From the NCBI GenBank assembly GCA_002897115.2, contig BCIH01000006.1:133250-197249 (forward strand): 64,000 nucleotides of DNA. The letters are read 5' to 3'. Below, one piece after another: positions 43,836 to 54,318 of this stretch. Positions within the stretch are counted from its first letter, which is position 1. Each line of letters begins with the position of its first letter. Source of the DNA: Prototheca cutis (lineage: Eukaryota > Chlorophyta > Trebouxiophyceae > Chlorellales > Chlorellaceae). Position numbers and translations under genes: made by a program. The notes beneath the pieces are model-generated. The model made no database searches and had not been told where the DNA came from. It saw nothing but the letters and a program-made list of their open reading frames with translations.

Positions 43836-44399
43836 TGGCATGCTCATGCGGTGGGAAGAAAGGACATGCGATGAATCAGCACGCGGAGATGACTAGTCAC
43901 GGCGTCACCACTCTTTTATTCCAAGCCCCTCCCCCTCCTGCCATCCAAACGAAAGAGAAAACCCTTTGACCGGAGTCAAAAATTCACCTTGCACAGCTCC
44001 CTGTCTTGCAAGAATCGAGCCCGGAGGTCGGTCCTGTCTCCCGCAAGCAGGCCCAGCTGGAGCTCTGCTGCACGGTCGATGCCCCAGTCCTCGGTGTAGG
44101 AGACACAGTAACCATGCAGCAGCCGGTCGGCTGTGAGCACTTCCTCAGGCGCATCCTGTGTTGTGTGGATTGAGGCGCGTACTGAGGCATGTGACCGCAG
44201 CGGTAGTGTGGGGCATGACCGAGTCCCCAGTATCGGGGGGCAGGCCGCTGGGAATGGGGCCAAGGCACTCTAACTTCCGTCTCCTGGCCTCCCTGCCGCT
44301 CAAAGCACGCACCTTGCTGTAGGGATAGAGGCCTCGCAGGGGATTCCAGGCCTCCTCCCCCTGCGCCCCTGACCTGCTCTGTGGCCGTGATCCAGCCAT
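38772..44399 (-). CDS. MED12: Mediator kinase-module subunit MED12
   Basis: MED12 activates CDK8/cyclin C in the Mediator kinase module. Seven minus-strand exons (44399-44313, 44155-43988, 43765-43383, 43168-42542, 42365-41367, 41204-39292, 39118-38772) join in phase to 1,507 residues. Identification rests on the N-terminal Med12 domain: DLRDALRRGQRQAAKRGRD, then SAWFAALAGDAPLATLAAQG followed by VPHSLGKGRLWEALATAGVS and TPRALWLIRTVYTHK, continuing across intron 3 into RPSISSG, as in plant MED12. The remaining ~1,200 residues are leucine/alanine-rich helical repeats with low-complexity breaks and no other domain I recognise. The protein is shorter than plant MED12 (over 2,000). Ns at 39618, 40065, 40229, 41657, 42589 and 42823 affect single residues. 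Confidence 0.75.
43767..43829. repeat. GT/AC dinucleotide repeat in MED12 intron 2
   Basis: About 31 GT units on the plus strand, equal to (AC)n in the gene's sense strand. The repeat runs right up to the acceptor, so ...ACACACAG forms the 3' splice site. Confidence 0.95.
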
Positions 44400-44663
44400 G
44401 GGAACCCGGCGTCCTGCCTGTCGCGCCAGGCAAGGCTTCCTCAGCTTGCTTCCTCACACCGCATGGCTGCCTGCGGCCCAGCCCCCAGGGCCGTCGTACA
44501 AACACCAGGTGACCAAGGCGGCACATTCATGGTCGTGGATGGTCTTTGTAACACGACGTGATATGAAGGCACATTATAAATATGCACATCGGGACTTGCG
44601 CCTTGCTCTCCTGGGGCGTCCGATGGATTGCGAGCACGGAACAGCGATCACTGTTGTCGCCTG

Positions 44664-44966
44664 ACCGACGGGGATTTCAGGACCCAGTCCAGGGACTTGG
44701 CCCAGACTCCTTCAGGGGCGCCCCACGGGCAACCACGCGGTAGTTCTGCACCTAAACTGCCGCGTGGGTCTTAGCCCGTCATGGGACCACGTGGTAGCAC
44801 CACCTGAACATGGACAGCACTTTCGTGGTCCTTGAGAGTTGGCAGCCCCAGGTTTTCCAGACCTGGGTGGTTCACCACTTCCACGCCGCAGCTCCGCACC
44901 ATGTCAGACCAACGGAGCGTTCATCCACCTAGAGCATGGGGTCATGTGGTGCAACGGTCCGTGTCA
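44664..44966 (+). repeat. Dispersed repeat copy B
   Basis: It matches the reverse complement of 26333-26633 over its whole length with scattered substitutions and small indels, then the two diverge sharply. A 249-codon open frame (44832-45581) begins inside it, but the same start in the other copy is followed by different sequence, so the frame is unlikely to be a conserved gene. Confidence 0.8.
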
Positions 44967-45994
44967 ACCAGGCACGACTGTCGCACTGACCACCAAGATG
45001 TCATCACATGCAACCACATGCCCCACCCCAACAAAAANCAGGCAGATGCGCTCCAGTTCCTCTCTGGGAACCCACGGGGGAGCTACTGCTCAGCTGCTCA
45101 CCTGCTCAGACGGATCTTGGGCGGCCTTGGATCCAGCGACGCGCGGCCTGCAGACGTGCGTGAAATGGTGATCCCGAAGGAGCTTGCAACGGACAAGGTT
45201 TGCTGGAGCCACTGCGGAGGCGACATCACACCGCCCGCGCGAACGATGGCCCCCACGCCAAGGGGTCATCCCCCACCTTGCTTTCTGTTCCCTCGCGCAC
45301 ACATACACACCGAGCAAATGCCCGACTGGTCAACCACGAATCCCTATCGCACACGCACCTGGCAAAAACGGACCCGGAGGGTTTTTTGTTGGACCCGTCG
45401 TGGGCTGCAGGCTCTTTTTGTCGCGGTCCGGCCGATGGTGAAGGGGGGGGTGTCCCGCAGCGGCGACCGGATTCCTAGATGCTTCGATGAGCACCTGGTC
45501 CGGTCGAAAATATTTTTTTTGAAAAGATGCCAGAGAACGAGGGGTGCAACCGATCATGTAGTGCTGCCCAGCTTCCAATAGATCCGGGAAGGTTCAGGGT
45601 CTAGTACTCCGCAGGCCACAGGTTGGTTGCACGTCAGACATTGGCACCCGCTAAAAAGAACGGCGATGGGGAGATCAAGACGAATCGGCCGCAACAAAAC
45701 CCTGTCTCCGAAACTGTCGGAGTTGCGAGAGAAACCCAGCGCCTCGGGTGCTTCTTGTCCTTCCAGACAGTACATATCGGTTTCTCGTCAAGACGCGACA
45801 TGAGTGCGACGAACGAACACGCCGCGACCGGAGAGAGCGGCGACGACCCCGAGCGGCCGCCGCCCACAGGGGTACGAGGTTGCGAGACCCTTCGCTTATT
45901 GCGTATCGGATGATCAGGCTCCAGGATCCTATGGTTATTCAATCCGAGTCGCAATGTAAACCCTGAGAAAACGCCGACGAGCCGCACGCGCCGT

Positions 45995-46660
45995 GTGATG
46001 CAGGGACGAAANCCGCGCTCGCACCCGCCCAGGCACCATCGCAAGAAGCCCGGCACCAAGTCCTCAACTGCCAAGTGCCCGCTGCGCGACGCGCTCAGGC
46101 CTGACCGGTGCGACGAGATGATCGCCGTCATCTGCTACTTCGTGCTGCACGCAACACGCTTTTGGCATCTGCTGGGCGCCATTGCCAACACCTTTGTGGT
46201 TCGCGTCTTTGCCGCGTTGGCGGGGCCCTGCCGAACCTGGAGCACACCAGTATCGATGCTTGCTGTCCTACCTGGGCGGGCACAAACACTACGATCCCAG
46301 TGCGGTGGACACCGACCGCGTGAATGGCGTGCTGGCCCAATTCTGTTCTGTCAACTTCAAGGGCCGCGTGAGGCGGGTGACAAAGCAGTCCCATGTGAAC
46401 GACTACCTGGCATTTGAGTACGAGCGGGCAGTCGGCTGCCACATCTGGGACCACTTCCTGATGGCCTCGAGGAGTTTCCCGAGGGCACTGTTGGAAGGGG
46501 GTGGCATGCTCAGCCGAGATGCCGCGCGGAACATGGTGTGGCAGGTGCGGAAGGCCGTTTTCTATGGTGACGGAACCCACGACCCGACGGAGGGGGACGG
46601 AGAGAATGCCAGCCTCCCAGAAGCCCAAGGGGTTGCCACCGACCGGGTNGCACGCCAGCG
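45995..46660 (+). pseudogene. Degenerate ORF of unknown type, possibly mobile-element derived
   Basis: Protein-like sequence is spread over more than one frame. DEMIAVICYFVLHATRFWHL lies in one frame (about 46100-46170). YRCLLSYLGGHKHYDPSAVD, RVRRVTKQSHVNDYLAFEYE and WQVRKAVFYGDGT lie in a second frame (46245-46580). The switch near 46210-46245 is not at a splice-like site. The content is hydrophobic/aromatic and unlike the neighbouring genes. I cannot name a family; a captured or transposon-derived gene that has decayed is the simplest reading. Confidence 0.4.
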
Positions 46661-46867
46661 GCGGGTCTGCACGGCATCGTTGCCATGTCAGAAANAACGA
46701 TGTTCTCGTCACAACAGCTGCAGCTGTTCAGCACAAATTAACAGCCTTTCCCCTGGCCCTGGTTGCTGTTACCCCCCTAGATTTCAATTCAATAGTCCAC
46801 TGAATACACTGTTTTCGTTGACCAAACAAAAGCACATCGCATCGTCTGCACAAACCAGGCAAAGGCA

Positions 46868-48901
46868 TCAGTACAGGGGGTAGCCGGGGTCCACCTGGTG
46901 GGCCCAGGCTTCGATGCCGCCCACCACGTCCACGGCATCCGTATAGCCGAGTTGATGCAGGCGCTGCAGCGCACGCTGAGAGTCGTTCCCCCTGCGGCAC
47001 ATGACCACCAGAGGGCCACCCGCCGCGAGCTCGGGCAGGCGGCCTTCATGCTCCACAAACCGTGCCCAGGGCAGGCTGNTCGAGCCGGGCAGGCTGCAGA
47101 TGGCATACTGCTCCGGTGGCCGCACATCGATAACGGTCGTCTCCTGGCTGCTCCGCAACCTACATGCGTGTGCCGATGGTGGTGGGGAGGTAGGGTGGTG
47201 TGGGGCCGTGCGGCTACACCCNGTCGGACCAGAGCATGGTGAAAAGGCCATCGCTGAGCATGCATGCCGCCCGAGTCTAAACCTCACACACGCCTGCTGT
47301 CCCATTTCCCAACACACCCCAAACCTACCACACCCACCCATCCCACAGCGTACCGCTCCTGCAGTTGCTGCACGGTGATGCGATGCTCGGGATCCACCAG
47401 GNCCAGGGGCTTGGGAGGGCCGTCGTTGGGCGCTTGGCCGGTAAACGCGGCATAGTCATAGCTATCCAGTGTCTGGCGTGTGATGCTCGGTGCATCCCCA
47501 CATGCCACACATGCCCCGGACCTGTGAGATGACAGTCATTTTCCTTTCTTTCCACAANAAAAACAGTGGATGACGAAAACACCACTCCTCCAGCCGCAGC
47601 CGTGTGACACCATGCAAGAAAACCTCAACCCACCGCACCTTCCGCGCAGCTTCACGGCGTGCACCCGGCCTGCGGCGGCATCCAGCAGCAGCAGCCGCCT
47701 CGTCAGCGGCTCCCCGATCCCCGTCAGCAGCTTGATGGCCTCCAGCGCCTGCATGGTGCCGATGATGCCAGGGACGATTCCCAGCACACCTGCGTCTGCG
47801 CATCGTGCGCAACTCTGGGGCAGGGGGGCTTCGGGGAACAGGCACCGGTAGCAGGGTCCGTCACCGCCACCGCAGTAGACTGTCAGCTGTCCCTCCAGCC
47901 CGATGGCCGCACCAGAGACCAGCGGCCGCCCCGTGACGCAGCACGCATCGCTGCATTATGGGTGGTCGGCTTTGGGTGGTCGATTGATGCCTTGGTTACG
48001 CAGCCATGGATGCAACAGTCTGCAGTCTGCGTGCATTCGCACAGCACCACTCCACCCTACATTACCTGATAAGGTAGCGAGTGGGGGCGTTGTCGGAGGC
48101 ATCGATGACAACGTCGTATCGCTCCACGATGCCCACGGCGTTCTCCGGGGTCAAACCATCCGGGTGCGTCTCGATGGCGATGCTCGAATTGAGGGCGTGC
48201 ACTGCTCGCCGAGCCGACTCACACTTGTGCACCCCCACCGTGGCCTCCCTGGGGAAATAAAGTGGGGATAAAAACAAGTGAGGGTTCGCCTTTAGTCAGA
48301 GAATCTAGGAAGCAGGCACAGGCTCTTCAGCCCGCCTCACGTGGGTGGGGAGGAGGAGCGGCAAAAACACCCTCCCACGCACGTGTGGATGATTTGGCGG
48401 TGCATGTTGCTGAGCTCCACAGTGTCCTTGTCCAGCAACCCCAGCCTCCCGACGCCGGCAGCAGCGAGGTAGAGCGCCGCGGGCGATCCCAGGCCGCCCA
48501 TGCCCACGATGAGCACCGACCCGCGGCATAGCTTGCCCTGGGCTGCACATGTCACAGTGATTGCAGCGCTTCCTGTCGTCATGCCAGCACAGTGATGGCC
48601 ACGACGACTCGTCCAATCCACTGCCCTCAGCACAGTGGGACCCCAAACCCACCCCCACGCCCCACCTACCCGCGGCCCCAAAGCTGGGGAGCACAATCTG
48701 CCGGCTGTACCGGCCAATCTGGTCCCTGGTCAGTCCGTGCGCCAGGCCATCCCACTCCCGCTCTGAACTGGATCTGGGGGCATTAGGGCACGTGGGCTGG
48801 ACCGCAGAAGCTTGTCCTTGTCGCAGTCGGGCCAGCTCAGCTCTCAGGGCTTCATTCTCCTCCTGGAGCCTGGCGACCTCATCCTCCACGGGGCGCCCCA
48901 T
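46868..48901 (-). CDS. MOCS3: Adenylyltransferase/sulfurtransferase MOCS3 (UBA4/CNX5)
   Basis: This E1-like enzyme activates URM1 and MOCS2A, feeding tRNA thiolation and molybdenum cofactor synthesis. Exons 48901-48670, 48542-48383, 48248-48066, 47950-47639, 47521-47347 and 47143-46868 give 445 residues (human 460). An N-terminal coiled coil ([20 protein letters not shown]) leads to the ThiF domain: [13 protein letters not shown]-binding [38 protein letters not shown], zinc cysteines CYRC and CVACG, and the catalytic [11 protein letters not shown]. The rhodanese domain has [11 protein letters not shown] and the active-site loop CRRGNDSQ. The exon 5 donor is a choice; the one used gives the family's spacing. 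Confidence 0.93.
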
Positions 48902-49218
48902 GTCGCTAGACGATCAAAGGAAAGCACAACTTTACAATTATAGCAACACTTTAGATCCCAGTTTACTCATGAGCCGACGAATGCATGAGACGGGAGGGTC
49001 GACATGGAAGGGCCCCCGACATATTTTCATTCACCTGGGCGACGGGAGGGCGATGGCGCCCATCCCCGCATGCAGCCAGCCGGCCGACCTCTCCACCGAA
49101 AGTGCAGAGTGTGCAGGCCTCATAATCGGGCTGCGTGCGACAATTTTTTCTCAACGCTATCGTTTGAATTGTGCAAGCACTCTTCTATCCCGAGAGAACA
49201 AGCTCGGTTCTGGCGCCG
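48902..49218. promoter_or_regulatory. Divergent promoter region, MOCS3 / mL59-like
   Basis: These 317 bases separate two head-to-head start codons. No specific motif was recognised. Confidence 0.45.
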
Positions 49219-50006
49219 ATGTCCTTGCAGCGCCTGTTGCAATTGGGTGAGGCCGCCCTCAAGCCCCGTCTCGTGAACGGCGTCTGGCGCAAGGCTGAGA
49301 TCTCCGCCAAGAACGCTGCTCTTCTGCGCAGGCAGTCGCTGATTTCCCTCGGGTGAGCGGGCGTGTTGGACTGGGAAGTGTCGCGCCGTGCTGAAGAGCG
49401 ACTGGCGTGACTGGACTGGGTCTGGTCCACCCTGTGATGCATTCCTCATGCCATCACGCAATGCTCGCAGGGAATGGAAGTACGAGCCTGAACCCAAGCC
49501 AGAGGTCCCACGCAAACCGAACAAGGGCCACAAGCATGACCGCCAGAAGCCTGCCAGGTGGGTGGACGCCGAGGGGGTTGCACGGTACTTGCTTGATTCC
49601 ATGCATGCAAGGCATCGATGCTGTACAATGCAGTCTTTTGGTGTCAACATCATCGTGTCCGACACAATGCATGCCCAGAACACATCCGTTCTGACCCTTG
49701 CAATCCGCCCATTCGCAGGATGAGGGCCATCGCCGAGAACATGGCTGGAATGGAAGAACGGATCGCCAAGTACCGGGTGAGCCTCCATGCCTGTGGGCCC
49801 ATGCTGCAGCCATCAGTGCCGGGAACAGAGGAAAGCATATGTGCGGAGCAATGGAGTACACCTCGCGCCAGGGTCAATCACCCCTTCCTCATCACCACAA
49901 TTGCCAAATGGCCTCGCAGGCTGCAAAGCGTGATATCAAGGTTTCTCTGCTGGATCGGCTCACCATGTCACCCAAGCAGATCCGGCAAAAGGCCAAGACC
50001 GGCTAG
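49219..50006 (+). CDS. Mitochondrial ribosomal protein, mL59-like
   Basis: Exons 49219-49352, 49471-49557, 49719-49776 and 49920-50006 give 121 residues, strongly basic. The pattern PRLVNGVWRKAEISAKNAAL then LRRQSLISLG resembles the start of mL59-type mitoribosomal large-subunit proteins. It is followed by EWKYEPEPK, KGHKHDRQKPARMRAIAENM, and a C-terminal helix ending KQIRQKAKTG. Small size, basic charge and conserved-looking aromatic positions fit a ribosomal protein. The exact member is uncertain, since other small mitoribosomal proteins share this look. Confidence 0.6.
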
Positions 50007-50047
50007 GTGTCGTCTGCGACACGGCAACGGGCGGGCTGCTTTATTTC

Positions 50048-50052
50048 TGTAA
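50048..50052 (+). terminator. Possible TGTAA polyadenylation signal
   Basis: TGTAA lies 42 bases after the stop of the mL59-like gene, on its sense strand. This is the usual signal in green algae, though the motif is short. Confidence 0.4.
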
Positions 50053-50159
50053 CACTCGCAGCCTGCCAGCCCTTTTCTTGAGGGCTTCCTTGCAGGTCAT
50101 CCCCTGCCCTTTTCCTCCCTTGAAAGCTTTTTTTGCTCACCTCTGTTCTTTTTCCTGCG

Positions 50160-50162
<3 letters not shown>

Positions 50163-50199
<37 letters not shown>
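50163..50199. repeat. CA dinucleotide repeat
   Basis: About 18 CA units on the plus strand lie upstream of the dioxygenase gene, in its probable 5' UTR or promoter. Confidence 0.95.
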
Positions 50200-50201
<2 letters not shown>

Positions 50202-50300
50202 TCGAGCCTTCGTGCCTGCACTGGCCAGTGATTGGGCGAGCCTGCCCTGTCTAGATTGCACAGGCCCTGGTTTTCCTGCGAGCCGACGTGTNTTGGAGCC

Positions 50301-51671
50301 ATGGATGCTCGCGGTGAATCGCGCCGCTTGGTGGATGCTCCGCCCGAGCGTGACGTTCCGCCGCCTGCGGGCGGCCTGGCCTGTGGGCCGAACGACGGCC
50401 ACATGGGTGGCCCCTCTGCTTCCGTTGATACCATCAACAGGGAGGATCTGCTGCCAGCAGTCTGCCACCCCGGCGGCGTGCCGATGAAGCTGCTGTCAAG
50501 GGGCGCCACGGATTGGACCCCGGCGGCAATGCCTGCGCCGGTGCTGAGCGTTGCGCTGGACGCCTGCGTGGTGCCGTCACCCGCCTCGCCGGCCGGGGCG
50601 CGGCTCTCCGTCTCGTCCGTGATCGCAGTGGATGGACTGCTGGATGAGCCGCTTCGCGCGCAGCTTCTGGCGGCACTGGTCGGGGAAGAAGCCGCGGCAC
50701 GACTGGAGCACGGGGAGCCCATGGCTGTGCCGCCGACCGAGCTGTGGGAGCGTGCGACGGCCGACGGCGCCGGCGCCGCGGCCACGTGGGGACTGCGACC
50801 TGAATCGCTGGCCCGCCTCACACAGTGGCAGGTGCCGGCTCTCCGTGAACTGGGGGCCCGCCTGGCCGCCCTGTTCCCAGAAGCCGACGTTGCACTGCTG
50901 CCCAGCGATGCCATCCAGAGCGTTGGTGAAGCTAGTCGTGCTAATGGCCGTGACTGTAACAGCCCTGTTACTTCCGGCGTCGCCACCGTTGAGCATCATG
51001 CGAACGACGCGGAGTCGGATTTTGGAGGGAACGATGATGAGGAGTCCCCTGGCTCGGACGAAGACCGGCGTCCCCACAAGAGACGGCAGCAGGAGAACCC
51101 TCCCCAAGCGGCATCACACCATCCTCCCTTGTCCCCACCAGCACCAAACAAGCCCAGCCAACGAGTGGACTGCGCCTGTGTCTTGGCCAACGCAGCGGTG
51201 CCCGGGGACGAGTTCAGCTACCACGTGGATGCCGATCCGACGTCGTTCCCTGACGGCACTGCGTGGACGGCGGCGTATGGCGACTACTTTAACGGCGAGC
51301 CCGGCGCACCGCTGCTGGCCAGTCTGGTGCTGTACCTCAACCCAGAATGGCACCGGGACTGGCTCGGGGAGACACTCCTGCTCGACGGCGCCACCGGCAC
51401 TGGCGTGGTCGTCGCGCCGCGGCCCGGCCGGGCACTGCTGTTCCACCAGGACATCACGCACCGGCTGTGCAGCCCCGCACGCGCTGCGCCTGTGCCACGC
51501 TTCTCCTTGGTCCTCAAGTTGGTGCTGCAGCCACGCCGGCCGCAAGGCGTGGTGGATCTCGCGCGGCCCGCAGCCTGGGGCCGGCCCATAGCCTTTGGCT
51601 CCGCCGCCGCACTCGAAGCGATCAAACGCCGTCTGCTTGCGGAACGAGCGCACAAGTCCCCCGACACCTGA
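50301..51671 (+). CDS. 2-oxoglutarate/Fe(II)-dependent dioxygenase, single exon
   Basis: An uninterrupted 456-residue frame from ATG 50301. The C-terminal half carries a double-stranded beta-helix oxygenase core: the iron-binding HxD in FSYHVDADPTSFPDG, hydrophobic strands ASLVLYLNPEWHRDW and GETLLLD, then the distal His and 2OG-binding Arg in ALLFHQDITHRL and PRFSLVLKLVL. This order is that of prolyl-hydroxylase-type (P4H/OGFOD-like) enzymes. The middle (about residues 220-290) is an acidic, disordered linker. The substrate cannot be told. Being intronless, it contrasts with most neighbours. Confidence 0.8.
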   Translation: MDARGESRRLVDAPPERDVPPPAGGLACGPNDGHMGGPSASVDTINREDLLPAVCHPGGVPMKLLSRGATDWTPAAMPAPVLSVALDACVVPSPASPAGARLSVSSVIAVDGLLDEPLRAQLLAALVGEEAAARLEHGEPMAVPPTELWERATADGAGAAATWGLRPESLARLTQWQVPALRELGARLAALFPEADVALLPSDAIQSVGEASRANGRDCNSPVTSGVATVEHHANDAESDFGGNDDEESPGSDEDRRPHKRRQQENPPQAASHHPPLSPPAPNKPSQRVDCACVLANAAVPGDEFSYHVDADPTSFPDGTAWTAAYGDYFNGEPGAPLLASLVLYLNPEWHRDWLGETLLLDGATGTGVVVAPRPGRALLFHQDITHRLCSPARAAPVPRFSLVLKLVLQPRRPQGVVDLARPAAWGRPIAFGSAAALEAIKRRLLAERAHKSPDT

Positions 51672-52003
51672 GCCTGGTTTTGGCCCCAGATCGGCCTTCC
51701 CAACCATGTGCCCTTGTCTTCCAAGACCAAGGGCATGCTGCCTTGGATGAAACTCATGCTTTGATCTGATAGGATTTGTCCTACAGCTCGAGAGACTCAG
51801 GCAGTGCATGGGCTTGTGCAGAATCGGAAGTGGGATGAGAAGAGACACAACCGGGGACACCTGGAAGATACAACGGCACACCGAAATTAGCTTACATCAC
51901 AAAACAAATCGGAGCAGTTGGCACACAACAATCCCCCAAGGCAGTCTTTGATCACGTTCTCGGCGGGGGCTTGCGCAGCCTCATGCCCGACCGGGCATCC
52001 CGC
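51672..52003. other. Intergenic, convergent 3' ends
   Basis: About 0.33 kb between the dioxygenase (+) and SDR1 (-) stops. A minus-strand TGTAA at 51892-51896 lies about 110 bases past the SDR1 stop and could be its poly(A) signal. Confidence 0.45.
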
Positions 52004-53417
52004 TCACCACGGGAACTCGGCGCCATCGTAGGAGCGGAAGCTGCCCTGAAGGTTCTCGCCCTTTTCAATGACCTTGATCATGCCCGCCACCGACTCAGTC
52101 GGAGAAATCACGCCATCGTCCGCGACCGTGAGCCCAGTGCCTGCATGGGTTTTGGGACATCAGTGGCACTTGCGCTCAGCAGCATGTCCTAATCGACCAC
52201 CGATGGCATGCCCTGATCGCATGGCCCTCATCCTTTCACATAATCAATGATCCCCGCAGCCATGCCGCCGACGCAAAAGAGCCCCCGAGCAATAACCCCA
52301 CCCATATCCCCCACTCACCATCGCGCAGCATGTCTGTGGCAACGAGGCCAGGATGCAGCGCCACGGAGGTCACTCCCTCGTCGAACAGGTCGTACGCCAG
52401 CGAACGGACAATGGCGTTCAGTGCCGTCTTGCTCCCCCGGTATGCATAAAACTTGCCAGAAAAGTCACCCAAAGGACCACCGCGCCGGTTCAGGTCGATG
52501 CTGGCCAGCTGCAGGATTGAATGGTGGGATGCGGCAGTCAGGCAGGCAGTCAGACGGCTCTCTGCAACAACTCCTGAGACGCACAAGCCAGCACATGCCA
52601 GCATGCATGATACCCCCCCCCCCCCCAAAAAAAAAAAAANAAAAANAAAAACACATGCGCGTACCACAGTGGAAGTGAATACCAGCAGGCTCGGTCCTTG
52701 GGCGCCACCCACGAGGCCCTTGGCATGGAGACCCTGGGCGAGCAGCAGCGGGCCCACTGTGTTGACCTTGTACGTCTCCACCAGGCTCTCATACGTGACG
52801 TCGCCCAGTCCAGCGACTGGTGCCACTCCAGCGTTCAAAACAACAACCTGCAAGACAAGATGTGAGCAGCATGAGTATGATGTGCCGTCATCAAAGGGGA
52901 CTCAATGTAGGAACAAAGTGGCTCCAGGAAATGATCAAAGCAACGGTGCACGTGCTTAACCCAGCAGACGCTGTGAACATCAGCAATACCAACACCAGCA
53001 AGAGCGCCAAGCCGGTTCCTCACATCAATGTGCTTGACAGTTGACGCAAGTTCTTCAACAAAAGCGTTGATAGAAGACTCGCTGGCAACCTCCAGTTTCA
53101 GGACCTTGACATTGGGCCCAACCTGCTTGAGCGCCCCAGCGGCTGCGGGGTCCCGGGCTGTGGCGATGATGGTGGTACCCGGGCGAGCTGCCAGCTGCTT
53201 AACCCACTGCAGTTGAGTTGCAAAAGGAACACTGTTTGCATCCAAGTGCTATGCTCCGAGGCTGCTCGTCATCGGTCAATCCCCGTCTGCAGTGGCCCGG
53301 CAAACCCTCCCGTACGCACACGTACACCCCGAAACGCCCGCATAAACCCAGGCGCACCTCCAGGCCGATGCCGCGATTGGCCCCCGTCACAACGATCGTC
53401 TTGTTGTCGAACGACAT
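52004..53417 (-). CDS. Short-chain dehydrogenase/reductase, copy 1
   Basis: A classical SDR oxidoreductase. Minus-strand exons 53417-53358, 53206-53024, 52847-52665, 52508-52319 and 52140-52004 give 250 residues. Motifs: cofactor-binding VVTGANRGIGLE, VVLNAGV (the NNAG position reads LNAG), VNTVGPLLLAQ, and catalytic YAYRGSK, the YxxxK pair, with upstream Ser/Thr in FTSTV. The end is GAEFPW. Intron 3 in the sense strand has long T runs followed by 14 G, seen as C 52613-52626 on the plus strand with Ns nearby. The substrate is unknown. It belongs to a cluster of related genes extending to 57.2 kb. Confidence 0.87.
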
Positions 53418-54318
53418 GGTGCTTTCTTTTCTTTTAGTGTGTGAATACCGCTTCGAAAAGGTGGAGGTGGATGGTGTCGGTGTGCGATCGGCCCCAATAA
53501 GTATTGACCGGATTCCGGGATGACCTAACAGGTTAGGTCAGGGATCACCCTCGCGCTTATCGCCCCCTTGATTCGGCTTCTGATGTGCGTGCTAAAGACC
53601 CACCACGTTTCTAGAATCGATTCTATGCTTCGAAGCCGAACAGACGATGTTGCATCAAGCGCCGTGACGTTTGGGATTAGGCAGCTGTCTGGGCCGGCGC
53701 GGGGCTCGTCGACTGGCACGCGGATCATCACTTGCGCCCATACCAAAGACCTCGCTGTTCATGGAATTCGCACTACCCGCCATGCATGACATTGAAGGCC
53801 AGACAAGAAATTGGGTCGGACCTTCCATCCGTGCTGGGACCCTTGAATTGAGGCCCGATCGCGAGGCGAGGGATGTGGCCGTGCCACCCGACCGGATCCT
53901 TGTGATGCTGGCCCCCTGCTTCCTGGACCTTTGAAACCTGTGCGAGGATGCAGCAGCCGTTGGCTGGGCGAGACATGCATGGCCAATCAACAATTGGGTG
54001 GTGCATGGGTTGCTCTAACAAAAGTCGCAATTGCCATGCGCGCTGCTGCCGCCCGGGATGCAACACCTTCGCCCCGGCTGCTCGGCTACCGATCACTAGA
54101 GTGGCACGGCTCTTACATGAATCATAACAACGAGCAAGCAGTTAGAGTCCACAACACATGGCTTTTGGCTCCATGCCGCACAACAGGCCAGTGCACTCGA
54201 TTTCCAGGGGCTGGGCTGCCTCCCCTGGGCAGGCCAGCAATCGCCTCGCCTCAGGGCAGCAGCTTCTCGGGGAGCATCTTCCCTTCTGGGACGCGCCAAA
54301 CAGACCCCAGCATTCAGT
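53418..54318. other. Intergenic, SDR1 upstream
   Basis: About 0.9 kb between SDR2 and SDR1. It contains a near-perfect 20-bp inverted repeat at 53521-53540, listed separately. No gene was recognised. Confidence 0.5.
53521..53540. promoter_or_regulatory. Inverted repeat upstream of SDR1
   Basis: Arms TGACCTAAC and GTTAGGTCA are exact reverse complements with a 2-base spacer, 104 bases upstream of the SDR1 start codon. It could be a dimeric factor site. The role is inference only. Confidence 0.4.

Larger units (their letters stand above)
44400..46867. other. Gene-poor patch with repeat and degenerate ORF
   Basis: About 2.5 kb between the start of MED12 and the stop of MOCS3. It contains repeat copy B (44664-44966), Ns at 45038, 46012, 46649 and 46695, and the degenerate ORF listed separately. 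No intact gene was recognised. Confidence 0.55.

Noticed and set aside
50003..50986. 327-codon minus-strand open frame
   Set aside because: Antisense to the dioxygenase, whose iron-binding motifs are on the plus strand.
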